A stretch of DNA of 64,000 nt from positions 620,001 through 684,000 of the forward strand of contig NZ_PZJW01000006.1 in assembly GCF_003206615.1 (NCBI RefSeq). The letters are read 5' to 3'. The notes beneath the pieces were generated by a model. It did not search any database. It saw only the letters and a program-made list of their open reading frames with translations, and was not told where the DNA came from. Shown piece after piece: positions 48,954 to 59,708 of the stretch (positions are counted from its first letter, which is position 1; every line of letters starts with the position of its first letter). The stretch is from Salinicola acroporae (lineage in GTDB: Bacteria; Pseudomonadota; Gammaproteobacteria; Pseudomonadales; Halomonadaceae). The position numbers were made by a program, and so were the translations under genes.

Positions 48954-50387
48954 TCACGGTCCCTCGCGCCGGAGAAGCCGACCGGCACGCCGGCGCACGT
49001 CGCCATCGACCCAGGTCTCGTTGCCGTTGACCATGACCCAATCGATCCCCACCGCTGGCGTGGTCGGCTCGACGAAACTGGCGCCATCGAGAATGGTGTC
49101 GAAGTCGAACAGGGTCAGGTCGGCGAATGCCCCCTCGCGAATCACGCCGCGATCGGTCAGACCGAAACGGGCCGCCGACATCGACGTCATCTTGCGGATC
49201 GCTTCGGGCAGCGAGAAAAGCCCCTCATCGCGGCAGTAGTGGCCGATCACCCGGGGGAAACTGCCCCAGAGGCGCGGGTGCGGGTTGGGGTCGCTCGGCA
49301 GGCCATCGGAGCCGATCATGGTCAACGGATGCGCCAGTACGCGGCGCACGTCGCGCTCGTCCATGTTGTGGTAGATCGCCCCGGCCGGCATCAGCCGGCG
49401 TGCCGCCTCGGCCAGATCCACGCCCCACTCCTCGGCAATGGTGGAGAGCAGCCGCCGGCCCTGTTCGGGGTGTGGCTTCGACCAGGTGATCAGGATGTCG
49501 AACTGGCCCGACACCCGCCATAGATCGAGCGTGGTGGAACAAGCAGCGTACGGATAGCAGTCGCAATGGCAGGGCTGGCGTTGCGCGGCCTGCTCGAGCT
49601 TCTCGATCGCATGTTCGCTCTTGCCCCAGTTGTCGACGTCGGCGCACTTCAGGTGGGAGATCACCAGCGGCACTTGCCCATGCCGGGCCGTCTCGAAGGC
49701 CTCGTCCATCGCCTCGAACAAGGCCTCGCGCTCGTTGCGCATGTGGGTGGTATAGATCCCGCCCGCTTCGCCGACGACCTCGACCAGCGCCTTGACCTCT
49801 TGAGTCGGCGCCTGACGCGCGTTGGTGTAGGCAAGTCCCGTGCTCAAGCCGATCGCCCCCGCCCGCAGTGCCGCGCGCAGCGTCTCGCGCATGGCCTCGA
49901 TCTCGACCTCGCTGGCAGGCCGATCGAAACGATCCATCACCCCCGCCCGCAGCGTGGTATGACCGATCAGCGCCGCCACGTTGACGGCGGGCATGGCGGA
50001 GTCCACGGCCGAGGCGAAGTCCCCGAAGGTGTCGAAGAAGTCGTCGGCCTCGCCCAGCAGGTTCATCGGGTCCGGGACCTCACCGTCGATCTTGACCGGC
50101 GAGGCACTGATACCGCAGTTGCCGACGATGACGGTGGTGACGCCCTGGCTGATCTTGGGGCGCATCTCCGGTTGGCGAATCGCGCAACTATCATCGTGAG
50201 TATGCACGTCAATGAACCCCGGCGAGAGAAACCGCCCCGCGGCTTCGACCACCTGCGCGGCCTGCGTCGCATCCAGATCGCCGATCGCCGCGATTCGCTC
50301 TCCCTTCACGCCGATATCGGCCACGAATGGCTCGCGTCCCGTCCCGTCGACAACCTGGGCACGACGAATGATCACATCGAATGTCAT
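48954..50387 (-). CDS. N-acyl-D-amino-acid deacylase
   Basis: Zinc amidohydrolase removing acyl groups from D-amino acids, cytosolic. The ATG at 50385-50387 follows AGGAG and gives 477 residues. The metal-binding motif is FLSPGFIDVHTHDD near residue 60; VTTVIVGNCGISASP holds the bridging Cys typical of D-aminoacylase, ISHLKCADVDNWGK carries a metal His, and MIGSDGLPSDPNPHPRLWGS the catalytic Asp. All match D-aminoacylase and D-glutamate deacylase. It sits between the TRAP genes and two further D-amino-acid hydrolases. Confidence 0.9.
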   Translation of the reverse strand: MTFDVIIRRAQVVDGTGREPFVADIGVKGERIAAIGDLDATQAAQVVEAAGRFLSPGFIDVHTHDDSCAIRQPEMRPKISQGVTTVIVGNCGISASPVKIDGEVPDPMNLLGEADDFFDTFGDFASAVDSAMPAVNVAALIGHTTLRAGVMDRFDRPASEVEIEAMRETLRAALRAGAIGLSTGLAYTNARQAPTQEVKALVEVVGEAGGIYTTHMRNEREALFEAMDEAFETARHGQVPLVISHLKCADVDNWGKSEHAIEKLEQAAQRQPCHCDCYPYAACSTTLDLWRVSGQFDILITWSKPHPEQGRRLLSTIAEEWGVDLAEAARRLMPAGAIYHNMDERDVRRVLAHPLTMIGSDGLPSDPNPHPRLWGSFPRVIGHYCRDEGLFSLPEAIRKMTSMSAARFGLTDRGVIREGAFADLTLFDFDTILDGASFVEPTTPAVGIDWVMVNGNETWVDGDVRRRAGRLLRREGP

Positions 50388-50424
50388 GTTGTTCTCCTGA
50401 TGGCGAGGTGCGGCCAACGTCTTG

Positions 50425-51831
50425 TCATTGAGGGGTTTGCAGCATCGTGCCGGGCTGAACGATCAACGCGTCCAGCCCGGCAGCACGCACCGCCTTCTCG
50501 CCCACGGGCGTCGTGATCAGGCGGCCGCCGCGGCCGACCACCTCCTCGCCGTCGAGCAGTCGTTGCCCATGGGCATAGGTCAACACGGGACGACGGCGTT
50601 CGAGATCGAGCACGCAGATATCCGCATCGGCACCCACGCCCAGATGCCCCTTGTCGCGCAGCCCGAGGATTCGCGCCGGATGCAGACTCGCCTTGCGCAC
50701 GAAGCCATCCAGGCTCAAGGCATCGAGATGCACCAGCGCGAGGCCGCGCGCCACGATGTCGTTGCGTGGGATGCCACCGCCGTCGGTGGCCAGGGCATCC
50801 ACCGCGAAGCGGCCATCAGGCCGCGTGGCCGTCACCAGCCGCAGACGTGGCTCGGGCGGATTGGCACGAAAACTGATACCGATGAGCGACCCGCAGGCGC
50901 GCCAGGCGGCCAGCCCCTCGGCCCCACCCACCAGTTCGATGACGCCGTCGCGCTCCAGATTGACCAGCGCCCAGCCGGCCAGAATCGCCTCGGCCATCCC
51001 CTCGGTGGTGGCCGGATATCCGCCACGTTCGAGTCCGAAGGCGGCCAGTCGGCTGCCGGGAACGCCATCGATGCACTCGCCACTGACACCATTGAACGGC
51101 GCGAGATAGGATTCCGAACGGATATGCGGATGAGCCGCCAGCAGCCGCAATGCCTCTTCGCCCTCGGCGACGGCATCATGGATCTGACCGCGGCAGTAGC
51201 TGTTGATATGCGCCAAGTGAAGCGGATGTCCGGCGCTCAGTTCGCACGCCTCCCGCATACCCTCGATATTGGAGCCGGCCGACCGCGTGCCGGCATGAAA
51301 GGCCGCGTACGCACCTTGCCCTGCAGCCGCTGCGATGGCCTGCGCCGTCGCGTCGGCCGTCAATGGATAGTGCCCACCCAGAAGCTTCAGCCCGATCGCG
51401 CCCTGACTCAGGGCGTGACTCAACGCATCCTCGATATCGCCCCGGCCGGGGTCGGCGGAGGCGATGGTGTGTCCCGGACGCAGATAGTTGACGCAGGCGA
51501 TGCTCAGCCCGCAACCGTGACGGACCGCCAGATCGACGACACCCTCGATGGGTCCGGCCATATCCAGCGCGGTGGTCACGCCCGCCAGCGCCAGCATGCG
51601 ATGGCCGCATCCTCCACCCAGGAAGGGCGAGAGATGCACGTGCATGTCGACGATACCCGGTATGACCAGCAACCCCGTCAGATCGTGCTCGCGTCTTGCC
51701 CCACCGGCGATGGTCGGCGCCACCTCGACGATTTTTCCATCGCGCAAGGCAATGTCCCGAATGTCGTGCACCCCGTTGGCCGGGTCGACGACGGTGCCGT
51801 TGCGCAGCAGGGTGTCATAACCTTCCATCAT
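50425..51831 (-). CDS. Cyclic amidohydrolase of the dihydroorotase-hydantoinase superfamily
   Basis: A 468-residue metal-dependent hydrolase. Start ATG 51829-51831 with GAGG seven bases upstream. Motifs are IPGIVDMHVHLSPF (HxH), a Lys in AIGLKLLGGHY that could be carboxylated to bridge two metals, HAGTR and HLAHINSYCRGQ (metal His), and LATDGGGIP (Asp). The closest pattern I recognise is the amidohydrolase/deacetylase family. Because the next gene is an N-carbamoyl-D-amino-acid hydrolase, a role as hydantoinase opening 5-substituted hydantoins is attractive but is inference only; an N-acyl hydrolase is the alternative. Confidence 0.75.
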   Translation of the reverse strand: MMEGYDTLLRNGTVVDPANGVHDIRDIALRDGKIVEVAPTIAGGARREHDLTGLLVIPGIVDMHVHLSPFLGGGCGHRMLALAGVTTALDMAGPIEGVVDLAVRHGCGLSIACVNYLRPGHTIASADPGRGDIEDALSHALSQGAIGLKLLGGHYPLTADATAQAIAAAAGQGAYAAFHAGTRSAGSNIEGMREACELSAGHPLHLAHINSYCRGQIHDAVAEGEEALRLLAAHPHIRSESYLAPFNGVSGECIDGVPGSRLAAFGLERGGYPATTEGMAEAILAGWALVNLERDGVIELVGGAEGLAAWRACGSLIGISFRANPPEPRLRLVTATRPDGRFAVDALATDGGGIPRNDIVARGLALVHLDALSLDGFVRKASLHPARILGLRDKGHLGVGADADICVLDLERRRPVLTYAHGQRLLDGEEVVGRGGRLITTPVGEKAVRAAGLDALIVQPGTMLQTPQ

Positions 51832-51892
51832 CTCCACACCTCGGCGATCAGCGTGACTGTCATGCTCGACATAGCGACCTTCTCCGCGGCGA

Positions 51893-52819
51893 CTATTGCT
51901 GGCGCTCAACACCCGTCTGCGAGGTAATGCGCCCATAGTGTTCGATGCGACGATGACGCGCGAAATCGAAGATGGTTGTCTTGCCGAACTGGCAGCGTTC
52001 CATATCGCAGGTCGCCGTGATCAGCTCGTCTTCCTCGGTCTGCGCCCGGGCGACGACGAAACCGTCGGGATCGACGATGATCGAGCCACCCATCAGCGGA
52101 AACCCATCCTCGACGCCAGCCTTGGCCACGGCCACCGCCCAGGTCGCATTCTGGTAAGCCCCCGCCGTGACGGAGAGTTCGGAGTGATAGAGGCGCTGCT
52201 CCAGTCCCTCCCCTCGATTCTGGGAGTTCACCGACGGCGTGTTGTAGCCGAGCATCACCAGCTCGACCCCCTGTAATCCCATGACGCGCCAGGTTTCCGG
52301 CCAGCGGCGATCGTTGCAGATGCACATGCCCATCAGCGTGCCTTCGTTGTCGAAGGTCTCGAAGCCCAGGTCGCCGGGTTCGAAATAGCGCTTCTCGAGA
52401 TGCTGGAAATCCCGCCCGGTGTCGTACTCGACATGCCCCGGCAGATGTACCTTGCGATACTTGCCGACGATCTCGCCCTCACGGTCGGTCACGATGGAAG
52501 TATTGAAATGGCGCCCTTCCGGCGTCAGCTCGGCATAACCGAACGAGATGGCGATACGGTGCTCTCGAGCGCGGTCGAACAGCGGCTGCGTCGCGGCGTT
52601 CGGCATCTCGCGCTCGAACCAAGTATCGACCTCGGCCTGATCCTCCATGTACCAGCGCGGGAAGAACGTCGTGAGTGCCAGTTCCGGAAAGACCACCAGG
52701 TCGCATCCGCTGGCCGCGGCCCGATCCAGCAGCGCGATCATTCTCGCCACTACCGCTTCACGCGTGTCTCGCTTCTGAATGGCTCCCATCTGAGCCGCGC
52801 CGATTACCCATTCACGCAT
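51893..52819 (-). CDS. N-carbamoyl-D-amino-acid hydrolase
   Basis: Nitrilase-superfamily enzyme hydrolysing N-carbamoyl-D-amino acids to D-amino acid, ammonia and CO2. The 308 residues carry the catalytic triad: Glu46 in VFPELALTTFFPRW, Lys123 in GKYRKVHLPGH and Cys168 in MCICNDRRWPETW. The stretch HLEKRYFEPGDLGF and the following GVELVMLGYNTPS match Agrobacterium carbamoylase closely. It is the first structural gene after the regulator, behind putative operator B, and about 60 bases before the amidohydrolase. Confidence 0.9.
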   Translation of the reverse strand: MREWVIGAAQMGAIQKRDTREAVVARMIALLDRAAASGCDLVVFPELALTTFFPRWYMEDQAEVDTWFEREMPNAATQPLFDRAREHRIAISFGYAELTPEGRHFNTSIVTDREGEIVGKYRKVHLPGHVEYDTGRDFQHLEKRYFEPGDLGFETFDNEGTLMGMCICNDRRWPETWRVMGLQGVELVMLGYNTPSVNSQNRGEGLEQRLYHSELSVTAGAYQNATWAVAVAKAGVEDGFPLMGGSIIVDPDGFVVARAQTEEDELITATCDMERCQFGKTTIFDFARHRRIEHYGRITSQTGVERQQ

Positions 52820-52890
52820 TGCCGATCCACCTGCTGATGTCTTGTTGGTCGGCTCAGTGTCTGGATTCCGGGCGATGATGTCGTATACCG

Positions 52891-52920
52891 ATTCATCGCC
52901 AGCCCATAACTTTTGATTAA
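52891..52920 (-). promoter_or_regulatory. Putative operator B before the carbamoylase unit
   Basis: CAGCCCATAAC at 52900-52910, N6, TTAA at 52917-52920, and TTC-TCG matches upstream, aligning without gaps to site A. On the minus strand GTTATG and TATACG (52882-52887) are 17 bases apart, so the site would overlap a -35. It straddles the end of the LysR gene and lies about 90 bases before the carbamoylase start. Confidence 0.55.
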
Positions 52921-53837
52921 GGCCGGGAAGCCGGGCCTTCGACAGCGGCGCTGAAACGGACGAACGCCGCTTCGAGGTGGGTGATGAAGAGACGAGCCAG
53001 TTGCGAGAGCGGTTCGGTCCGCGGATAGGCCAGACTCACCACCAGGCGCTGCTCGACCGGCAGGGGAACGGCAGTCAGGTGCCGGCTGCGCCAGCCGTGC
53101 CAGGTAAACTCATCGATCAGGGCGATACCGGCACCGGCGTCCGCCATGGCGCAGGCGTAGTGCGGAGAGTCGACCTCGGTGGCCGGCCGCCATGGCTCGC
53201 CGGCCGCCTCGAAAGCGGCACGGATATGCTGGCCGAACGGGGTTTCCGCGCCGTAACCGATCAGGTCATATTGGCGGAGTTCGGGCAGCGAGACCGTGTC
53301 GCGCGCCGCCAGCGGATGGTCGATCGGACAGACGCAGACCATGCCTGCGCGGTGCAGCGGGTTGGCCTCCAGGTTGGGATGATTCACCGGAAACAGCGAG
53401 ATACCCAGATCGGCCTGACGGTCGAGCAGTTGGTCGCGCAACTGCGTATGACGCTGGCAATCCAGACTGACCCGGACATCATGCTCTTCCCGGAAGCTGG
53501 TGATCGCCCAAGGCACGATCTGATGACCGAGACTCGAACTGGCGGCGATGCGCACCACCCCATGGCGCCGCTGAGTCAGGTCATGCAGCGTATTGTTGAC
53601 CCGCTGGACGTCGCGGTAGACGTTCTCCACGTCGCGGAACAGCCGACGCGCTTCCGGCGATGGGTAGAGCCGCCCCTTGATACGCCCGAACAGCGGAAAG
53701 CCGATGCGCTGCTCGGTATGGGAGAGCATCCGACTCACGGCCGGCTGGGAAATCATCAGGACGCGTGACGCGCCACTGATGCTGCCGGTGGTCATGATTG
53801 CCCGGAAAACCTCGATCTGCCGCAGATTCAGCGCCAT
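52917..53837 (-). CDS. LysR-family regulator of the D-amino-acid cluster
   Basis: A 306-residue transcription factor. Start ATG 53835-53837 preceded by GGAGG. The N-terminal helix-turn-helix is LNLRQIEVFRAIMTTGSISG with MISQPAVSRMLSHTEQ; the effector domain has IGYGAETPFGQHIRAAFEAA. It resembles the LysR regulators that bind amino acids or opine-like compounds. It is codirectional with, and immediately upstream of, the carbamoylase, and putative sites A and B are its natural candidates. It could correspond to the regulator DgcR, but that is not shown. Confidence 0.88.
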   Translation of the reverse strand: MALNLRQIEVFRAIMTTGSISGASRVLMISQPAVSRMLSHTEQRIGFPLFGRIKGRLYPSPEARRLFRDVENVYRDVQRVNNTLHDLTQRRHGVVRIAASSSLGHQIVPWAITSFREEHDVRVSLDCQRHTQLRDQLLDRQADLGISLFPVNHPNLEANPLHRAGMVCVCPIDHPLAARDTVSLPELRQYDLIGYGAETPFGQHIRAAFEAAGEPWRPATEVDSPHYACAMADAGAGIALIDEFTWHGWRSRHLTAVPLPVEQRLVVSLAYPRTEPLSQLARLFITHLEAAFVRFSAAVEGPASRP

Positions 53838-53942
53838 GCTCCCCCTCCTCCCGATGGTCGGACGCGGCCTGATGCCGACGGTCACCCCGGCCACGCCTCC
53901 GCTGGAGCCCGCTACGCTGAAATGCTCCGCCTTATCCGGATA

Positions 53943-55259
53943 TCACTCGATCAAGAGCGAATCGCGATTGAAGAATACCGTCAACGCCCGGATCAGATAC
54001 GCCGGATCGCGGGTACCGGCCGTCTCGCGAATCGAGTGCATGCCGAACTGCGGCACGCCTACGTCGATGGTCGGCACGCCCAGCTCGGTCGCCGTGATCG
54101 GACCGATGGTGCTGCCGCAACCCATGTCGGCACGGGTCACGAACTGCTGCACCGGCACGTCCGCTTCCCGGCATAGGTCATGGAACAACGCTGCCGTCGT
54201 GCTGTTGGTCGCGTAGCGCTGGCTGGCGTTGACCTTGATCACCGGGCCGGCGTTGAGCGCCGGGCCATGGTTGGCATCGTGCTTGTCGGCGAAGTTGGGA
54301 TGCACGGCATGGGCATTGTCGCAGGAGATCATCAGCGAACGCTGGATCAGCCTGACGAAGCCCTCGTCGCCCGCCTCGCCCAGCGCCGCGTTGAGTCGGC
54401 GCAGCACATCGGCCAGGAAGGGTCCCTGGGCACCGCAGGCGCTGGCACTGCCCACTTCTTCATGGTCGTTGGCGACGAACAGCGCGCCCTGTCGGCCATC
54501 GGAGGCCAATAGCGCCTCGACGCCGATGAAGCAGGAGAGCAGGTTGTCCAGTCGCGCGCTGGCAAGCATCTCGCCGCCGACGCCGACCCGCGAGGGAGGC
54601 TGAACGTCATAGAACCCCAGCTCGAAATCGACGATATCCGCCACCTCGAGGCCGTGTTCGCGCTCGATCCACTGTTTCAGCAGGCGATCGAGGTCGGGCG
54701 CGTCGCCGCCCTGCATCAGCAACGGCGCCATCTGCGTCTGCGCATTGAGGGGCCGGCCGTTGTTGGCTTCGCGATCCATGTGAATCGCCAGGCTGGGTAT
54801 GATCGCAATCGGCTCTCTCACGTTCAGCAGCACCGCCTGAAGCTTCCCATCGGTACGGCGAACATGCACGCGCCCGGCAAGCCCCAGGTCACGGTCGAAC
54901 CAGGGTGCCAGCAGCGCCCCGCCGTAGACCTGGACACCCAGTTGCAGCCAGCCCTTGTTGACGATCGCCGGTTGCGGTTTCAGGCGCAAGACCGGACTAT
55001 CGGTGTGGGCACCTACCATGCGCAGGGTCTCGAGAGACGACGCCGGTAGCTGAAACGCGATCAAGGCACTATCGTTGCGCGTCACATAATATTTTTCGCC
55101 GGCTGACAATTTCCAGCTGTCAGTTTCCTTGAGCGACCGATATCCTGCCGCCTCCAGCCTGGCCACGAGGTTCGCGGTGGCGTGCCAGGGGGAAGGAGAA
55201 CGCTGGAGAAAATCGATCAAGCGGTCTTCGAGAGCCTTGTCGGCAGCGTGGTCTGACAT
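53943..55259 (-). CDS. apeB: M18 family aspartyl aminopeptidase
   Basis: Dinuclear zinc aminopeptidase preferring acidic N-terminal residues. The ATG at 55257-55259 follows GAGGAAA and gives 438 residues. Metal-binding motifs are MVGAHTDSPVLRLKP, SARLDNLLSC, ANDHEEVGSAS and the C-terminal GVPQFGMHSIRE. It is bounded by the LysR gene and, divergently, by prc. It may supply amino acids from peptides and is not obviously part of the D-amino-acid unit. Confidence 0.94.
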   Translation of the reverse strand: MSDHAADKALEDRLIDFLQRSPSPWHATANLVARLEAAGYRSLKETDSWKLSAGEKYYVTRNDSALIAFQLPASSLETLRMVGAHTDSPVLRLKPQPAIVNKGWLQLGVQVYGGALLAPWFDRDLGLAGRVHVRRTDGKLQAVLLNVREPIAIIPSLAIHMDREANNGRPLNAQTQMAPLLMQGGDAPDLDRLLKQWIEREHGLEVADIVDFELGFYDVQPPSRVGVGGEMLASARLDNLLSCFIGVEALLASDGRQGALFVANDHEEVGSASACGAQGPFLADVLRRLNAALGEAGDEGFVRLIQRSLMISCDNAHAVHPNFADKHDANHGPALNAGPVIKVNASQRYATNSTTAALFHDLCREADVPVQQFVTRADMGCGSTIGPITATELGVPTIDVGVPQFGMHSIRETAGTRDPAYLIRALTVFFNRDSLLIE

Positions 55260-55392
55260 GGGTTTCCTCGGATGTCGGTCTGTAGTCATGCGGACTGACT
55301 GCTACAATAGGTCCCGGACCTGAAAAAGATTCATGGATCCGGTGGTCTTCTAGGGAATAGAGAGTGTACAGGAAACCGGGAGTGCTTCATTG

Positions 55393-57492
55393 ATGACCCT
55401 GACTGTCGCCGCTCGGCACGCGGCCATGTGTTTGCTACTGCTGGCATGGAGCGTCACGGCGCTGGCCGGTCCCACCCCAACCGACGATCAGCGCCAGGCG
55501 GCGAGCGAAGTCGCCGAGTCTCTGCAGTACGGCTCCTATTCGGGAGTCGACCTCGACGACGAGTGGTCGAAACGCGCCTTCCAGCGTCTGCTCGACGTGC
55601 TGGACGACCAGCGTGCCTACTTTCTGCAGCGGGACGTCGATAATTTCAACGATCTGGATACATCGCTCGATGACGCGGTCAAGTCGGGCGACCTGGATCG
55701 CGTCTATGCATTCTATTCACGCTATCAGGATCGCGTGGAAGCGCGACTCCAGTGGCTGGTGGACAAGGTCGACCGCGGCATCGACTACGGCTACACCAGC
55801 GACGAGCGCCTGGCGCTGGATCGCAAGGACTACCCCTGGGCAGGCAGTGAAAGCGCGCTGGACGACCTCTGGAGCAAGCGGCTGGAGAATGCCGCACTGA
55901 CGCTGTCGCTAAGCGACCAGTCGCCGGAAGAGATCCAGAAGACGCTGCACGACCGCTACACCAACCAGCTCAACCGGGTGCGCCAGACCAATGCCGAGGA
56001 CGTGCTGGTGCTACTGATGTCGGCGGTGACCGGCACGGTGGATCCGCATACCGAATACTTCTCGCCGCAACAGAGCGAGTCCTTCGATATCCAGATGCGG
56101 CTCTCGCTGGAAGGGATCGGCGCGCTGCTGCAGAGCGATGGCGAGTACGTCAAGGTGTCGAGCCTGGTCCCCGGCGGCCCGGCGGACAAGGCCGGCGTCC
56201 TGCAGCCGGCGGATCGTATCGTCGCGGTGGGTCAGAACGAGGACGGCGACATGGTCAACGTCGTCGGGATGCGCCTCGACGAAGTGGTCGACCTGATTCG
56301 CGGGCCAAAAGGCTCGACGGTGAGGCTGGAGATCATTCCCGCCAAGGCGGTCGACGTGACCCGGACCCACACCATTAGGATCACCCGGGATACGGTCAAG
56401 CTCGAGGATCAGGCCGCCCACAGCCGGGTCGAGGAGATCCAGCGCGACGGCGAGACCCACAAGATCGGGATCATCACCGTGCCCGCCTTCTACGTCGACT
56501 TCGACGCCTGGCAGGCCGGCGAGTCCGACTACCGCAGCACCACCCGCGACGTGGCCAAGGAGATCGACAAGCTCAAGGCCGAGCAGGTCGAAGGCATCGT
56601 CCTCGACTTGCGTAACGATGGCGGCGGTGCCCTGCAGGAAGCCAACTCGATGATCGGGCTGTTCATCGATCGCGGCCCGACCGTCCAGGTGCGCGACGCG
56701 CGAGGGCGGATCAATCTCTATGGCGATACCGATGCCGGCGTCACCTATGACGGCCCCCTTGCCGTGCTGGTCAACCGGCTGTCCGCGTCGGCCTCGGAGA
56801 TCTTCGCCGGCGCGATACAGGATTACGGTCGTGGACTGGTGGTCGGTAGCCGGACCTTTGGCAAGGGCACCGTGCAGACGCTCACCGACCTCAGCCATGG
56901 TCAGCTCAAGCTGACCCGGGCCAAGTTCTATCGCATCTCGGGCGAGAGCACCCAGCACCGCGGCGTCGAACCGGACATCATCTACCCGAGCCTGATCGAC
57001 CCGGATCAGATCGGCGAGAGTGCCCTCGACAACGCCCTGCCCTGGGACCGGGTCCGACCGGTGCAATATCGTCTCTACGGCGAGCCGTGGCGCTATCTCG
57101 AGGCGCTGCAGGACCGTCACGAGCAGCGCATCGCCAATGACCCCGATTTCGTCTATCTGGAAAAGCAGGCCCAGTTGAGCAAGCGCCTGCGCGAGCAGCA
57201 GACCAGCATCAGTCTCAATAAGGAGCAGCGTCAGCGCGAAATGGATGCTCAGGAAACCGAGCAACTGGCGTTGGAGAATCAGCGGCGGCGATCGCTGGGC
57301 ATGGAACCGCTCGATGACTGGACCGATGCCAGGGGGCAGAGCGATGGCTCGGACCAGGACAGCGCCGACGCCGAGGCCAGCGGAGAAGACGAGATTCCCG
57401 ATTCGGACGACGCCAAGCCCATCGACCGCGCCGAGCTGCAGGAAACGTCCCAGATCCTGCTGGACTACGTGAAACTGACCGCCAAGCGTTGA
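55393..57492 (+). CDS. prc: Tail-specific protease Prc (CtpA family)
   Basis: Periplasmic serine protease that degrades proteins with exposed nonpolar C-termini and trims peptidoglycan hydrolases. ATG 55393 gives 699 residues; a TTG one codon earlier is possible, with GGGAG at 55378-55382 serving either. A signal peptide ends at residue 26 (ALAGPTP). A PDZ domain (VSSLVPGGPADKAGVLQPAD) precedes the catalytic core with Ser in SASASEI (residues 464-470) and Lys in FGKGTVQT. A charged helical C-terminus follows. Confidence 0.95.
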   Translation: MTLTVAARHAAMCLLLLAWSVTALAGPTPTDDQRQAASEVAESLQYGSYSGVDLDDEWSKRAFQRLLDVLDDQRAYFLQRDVDNFNDLDTSLDDAVKSGDLDRVYAFYSRYQDRVEARLQWLVDKVDRGIDYGYTSDERLALDRKDYPWAGSESALDDLWSKRLENAALTLSLSDQSPEEIQKTLHDRYTNQLNRVRQTNAEDVLVLLMSAVTGTVDPHTEYFSPQQSESFDIQMRLSLEGIGALLQSDGEYVKVSSLVPGGPADKAGVLQPADRIVAVGQNEDGDMVNVVGMRLDEVVDLIRGPKGSTVRLEIIPAKAVDVTRTHTIRITRDTVKLEDQAAHSRVEEIQRDGETHKIGIITVPAFYVDFDAWQAGESDYRSTTRDVAKEIDKLKAEQVEGIVLDLRNDGGGALQEANSMIGLFIDRGPTVQVRDARGRINLYGDTDAGVTYDGPLAVLVNRLSASASEIFAGAIQDYGRGLVVGSRTFGKGTVQTLTDLSHGQLKLTRAKFYRISGESTQHRGVEPDIIYPSLIDPDQIGESALDNALPWDRVRPVQYRLYGEPWRYLEALQDRHEQRIANDPDFVYLEKQAQLSKRLREQQTSISLNKEQRQREMDAQETEQLALENQRRRSLGMEPLDDWTDARGQSDGSDQDSADAEASGEDEIPDSDDAKPIDRAELQETSQILLDYVKLTAKR

Positions 57493-57497
57493 ACGCC

Positions 57498-57527
57498 ACG
57501 TGCCGGCCCGACTCGGGGCCGGCACGT
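57498..57527 (+). terminator. Hairpin behind prc
   Basis: ACGTGCCGGCCC / GGGCCGGCACGT forms a perfect 12-bp stem with a 6-base loop, six bases past the prc stop. No T-run follows; the second hairpin downstream may complete termination. Confidence 0.6.
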
Positions 57528-57551
57528 CCAACCTAGCGCCCTGTAACGATG

Positions 57552-57606
57552 CAGCCCCGCGACAGGAACCCACTCGCTGAAGTCGGTTCGTGTCGCGGGG
57601 CTGTTT
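57552..57606 (+). terminator. Long symmetrical hairpin between prc and ligB
   Basis: CAGCCCCGCGACA pairs with TGTCGCGGGGCTG, then GAACC with GGTTC and ACT with AGT, separated by single-base symmetric mismatches, around a 6-base loop. TTT follows at 57604. This is a strong candidate terminator or a stable structured RNA. Confidence 0.65.
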
Positions 57607-57666
57607 CGTCGAGACGCGTCGTCTCCTCCCCCCTGCGGGTCAAGAAAGCCGCCGAATGGTCGTTGA

Positions 57667-59463
<1,797 letters not shown>

Positions 59464-59708
59464 ACCACCGCCAGAATCACCAAAACGCGTCATGGCAGGC
59501 CGGCCGTGCCGCGTTACAGTCAAGTCGAGCCTACCCGTGCCCGACAGCGCGACTGGGTGCCATCATCCGCCTCGTCGACCCTGTCGGCCGACGACCGCCT
59601 GGCGATGGCCCCCGGTCGATCACGACTCCCGGGAGCAATCACGGATGGCACGCTTGCGTCGCGGCGCTCCTCGCCGACGATGCTTACCGGCATAGAGGGA
59701 TCGAGACG

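Noticed and set aside
56011-57573. 520-codon minus-strand frame
   Set aside because: Antisense to prc; its apparent regularity mirrors prc codon usage.
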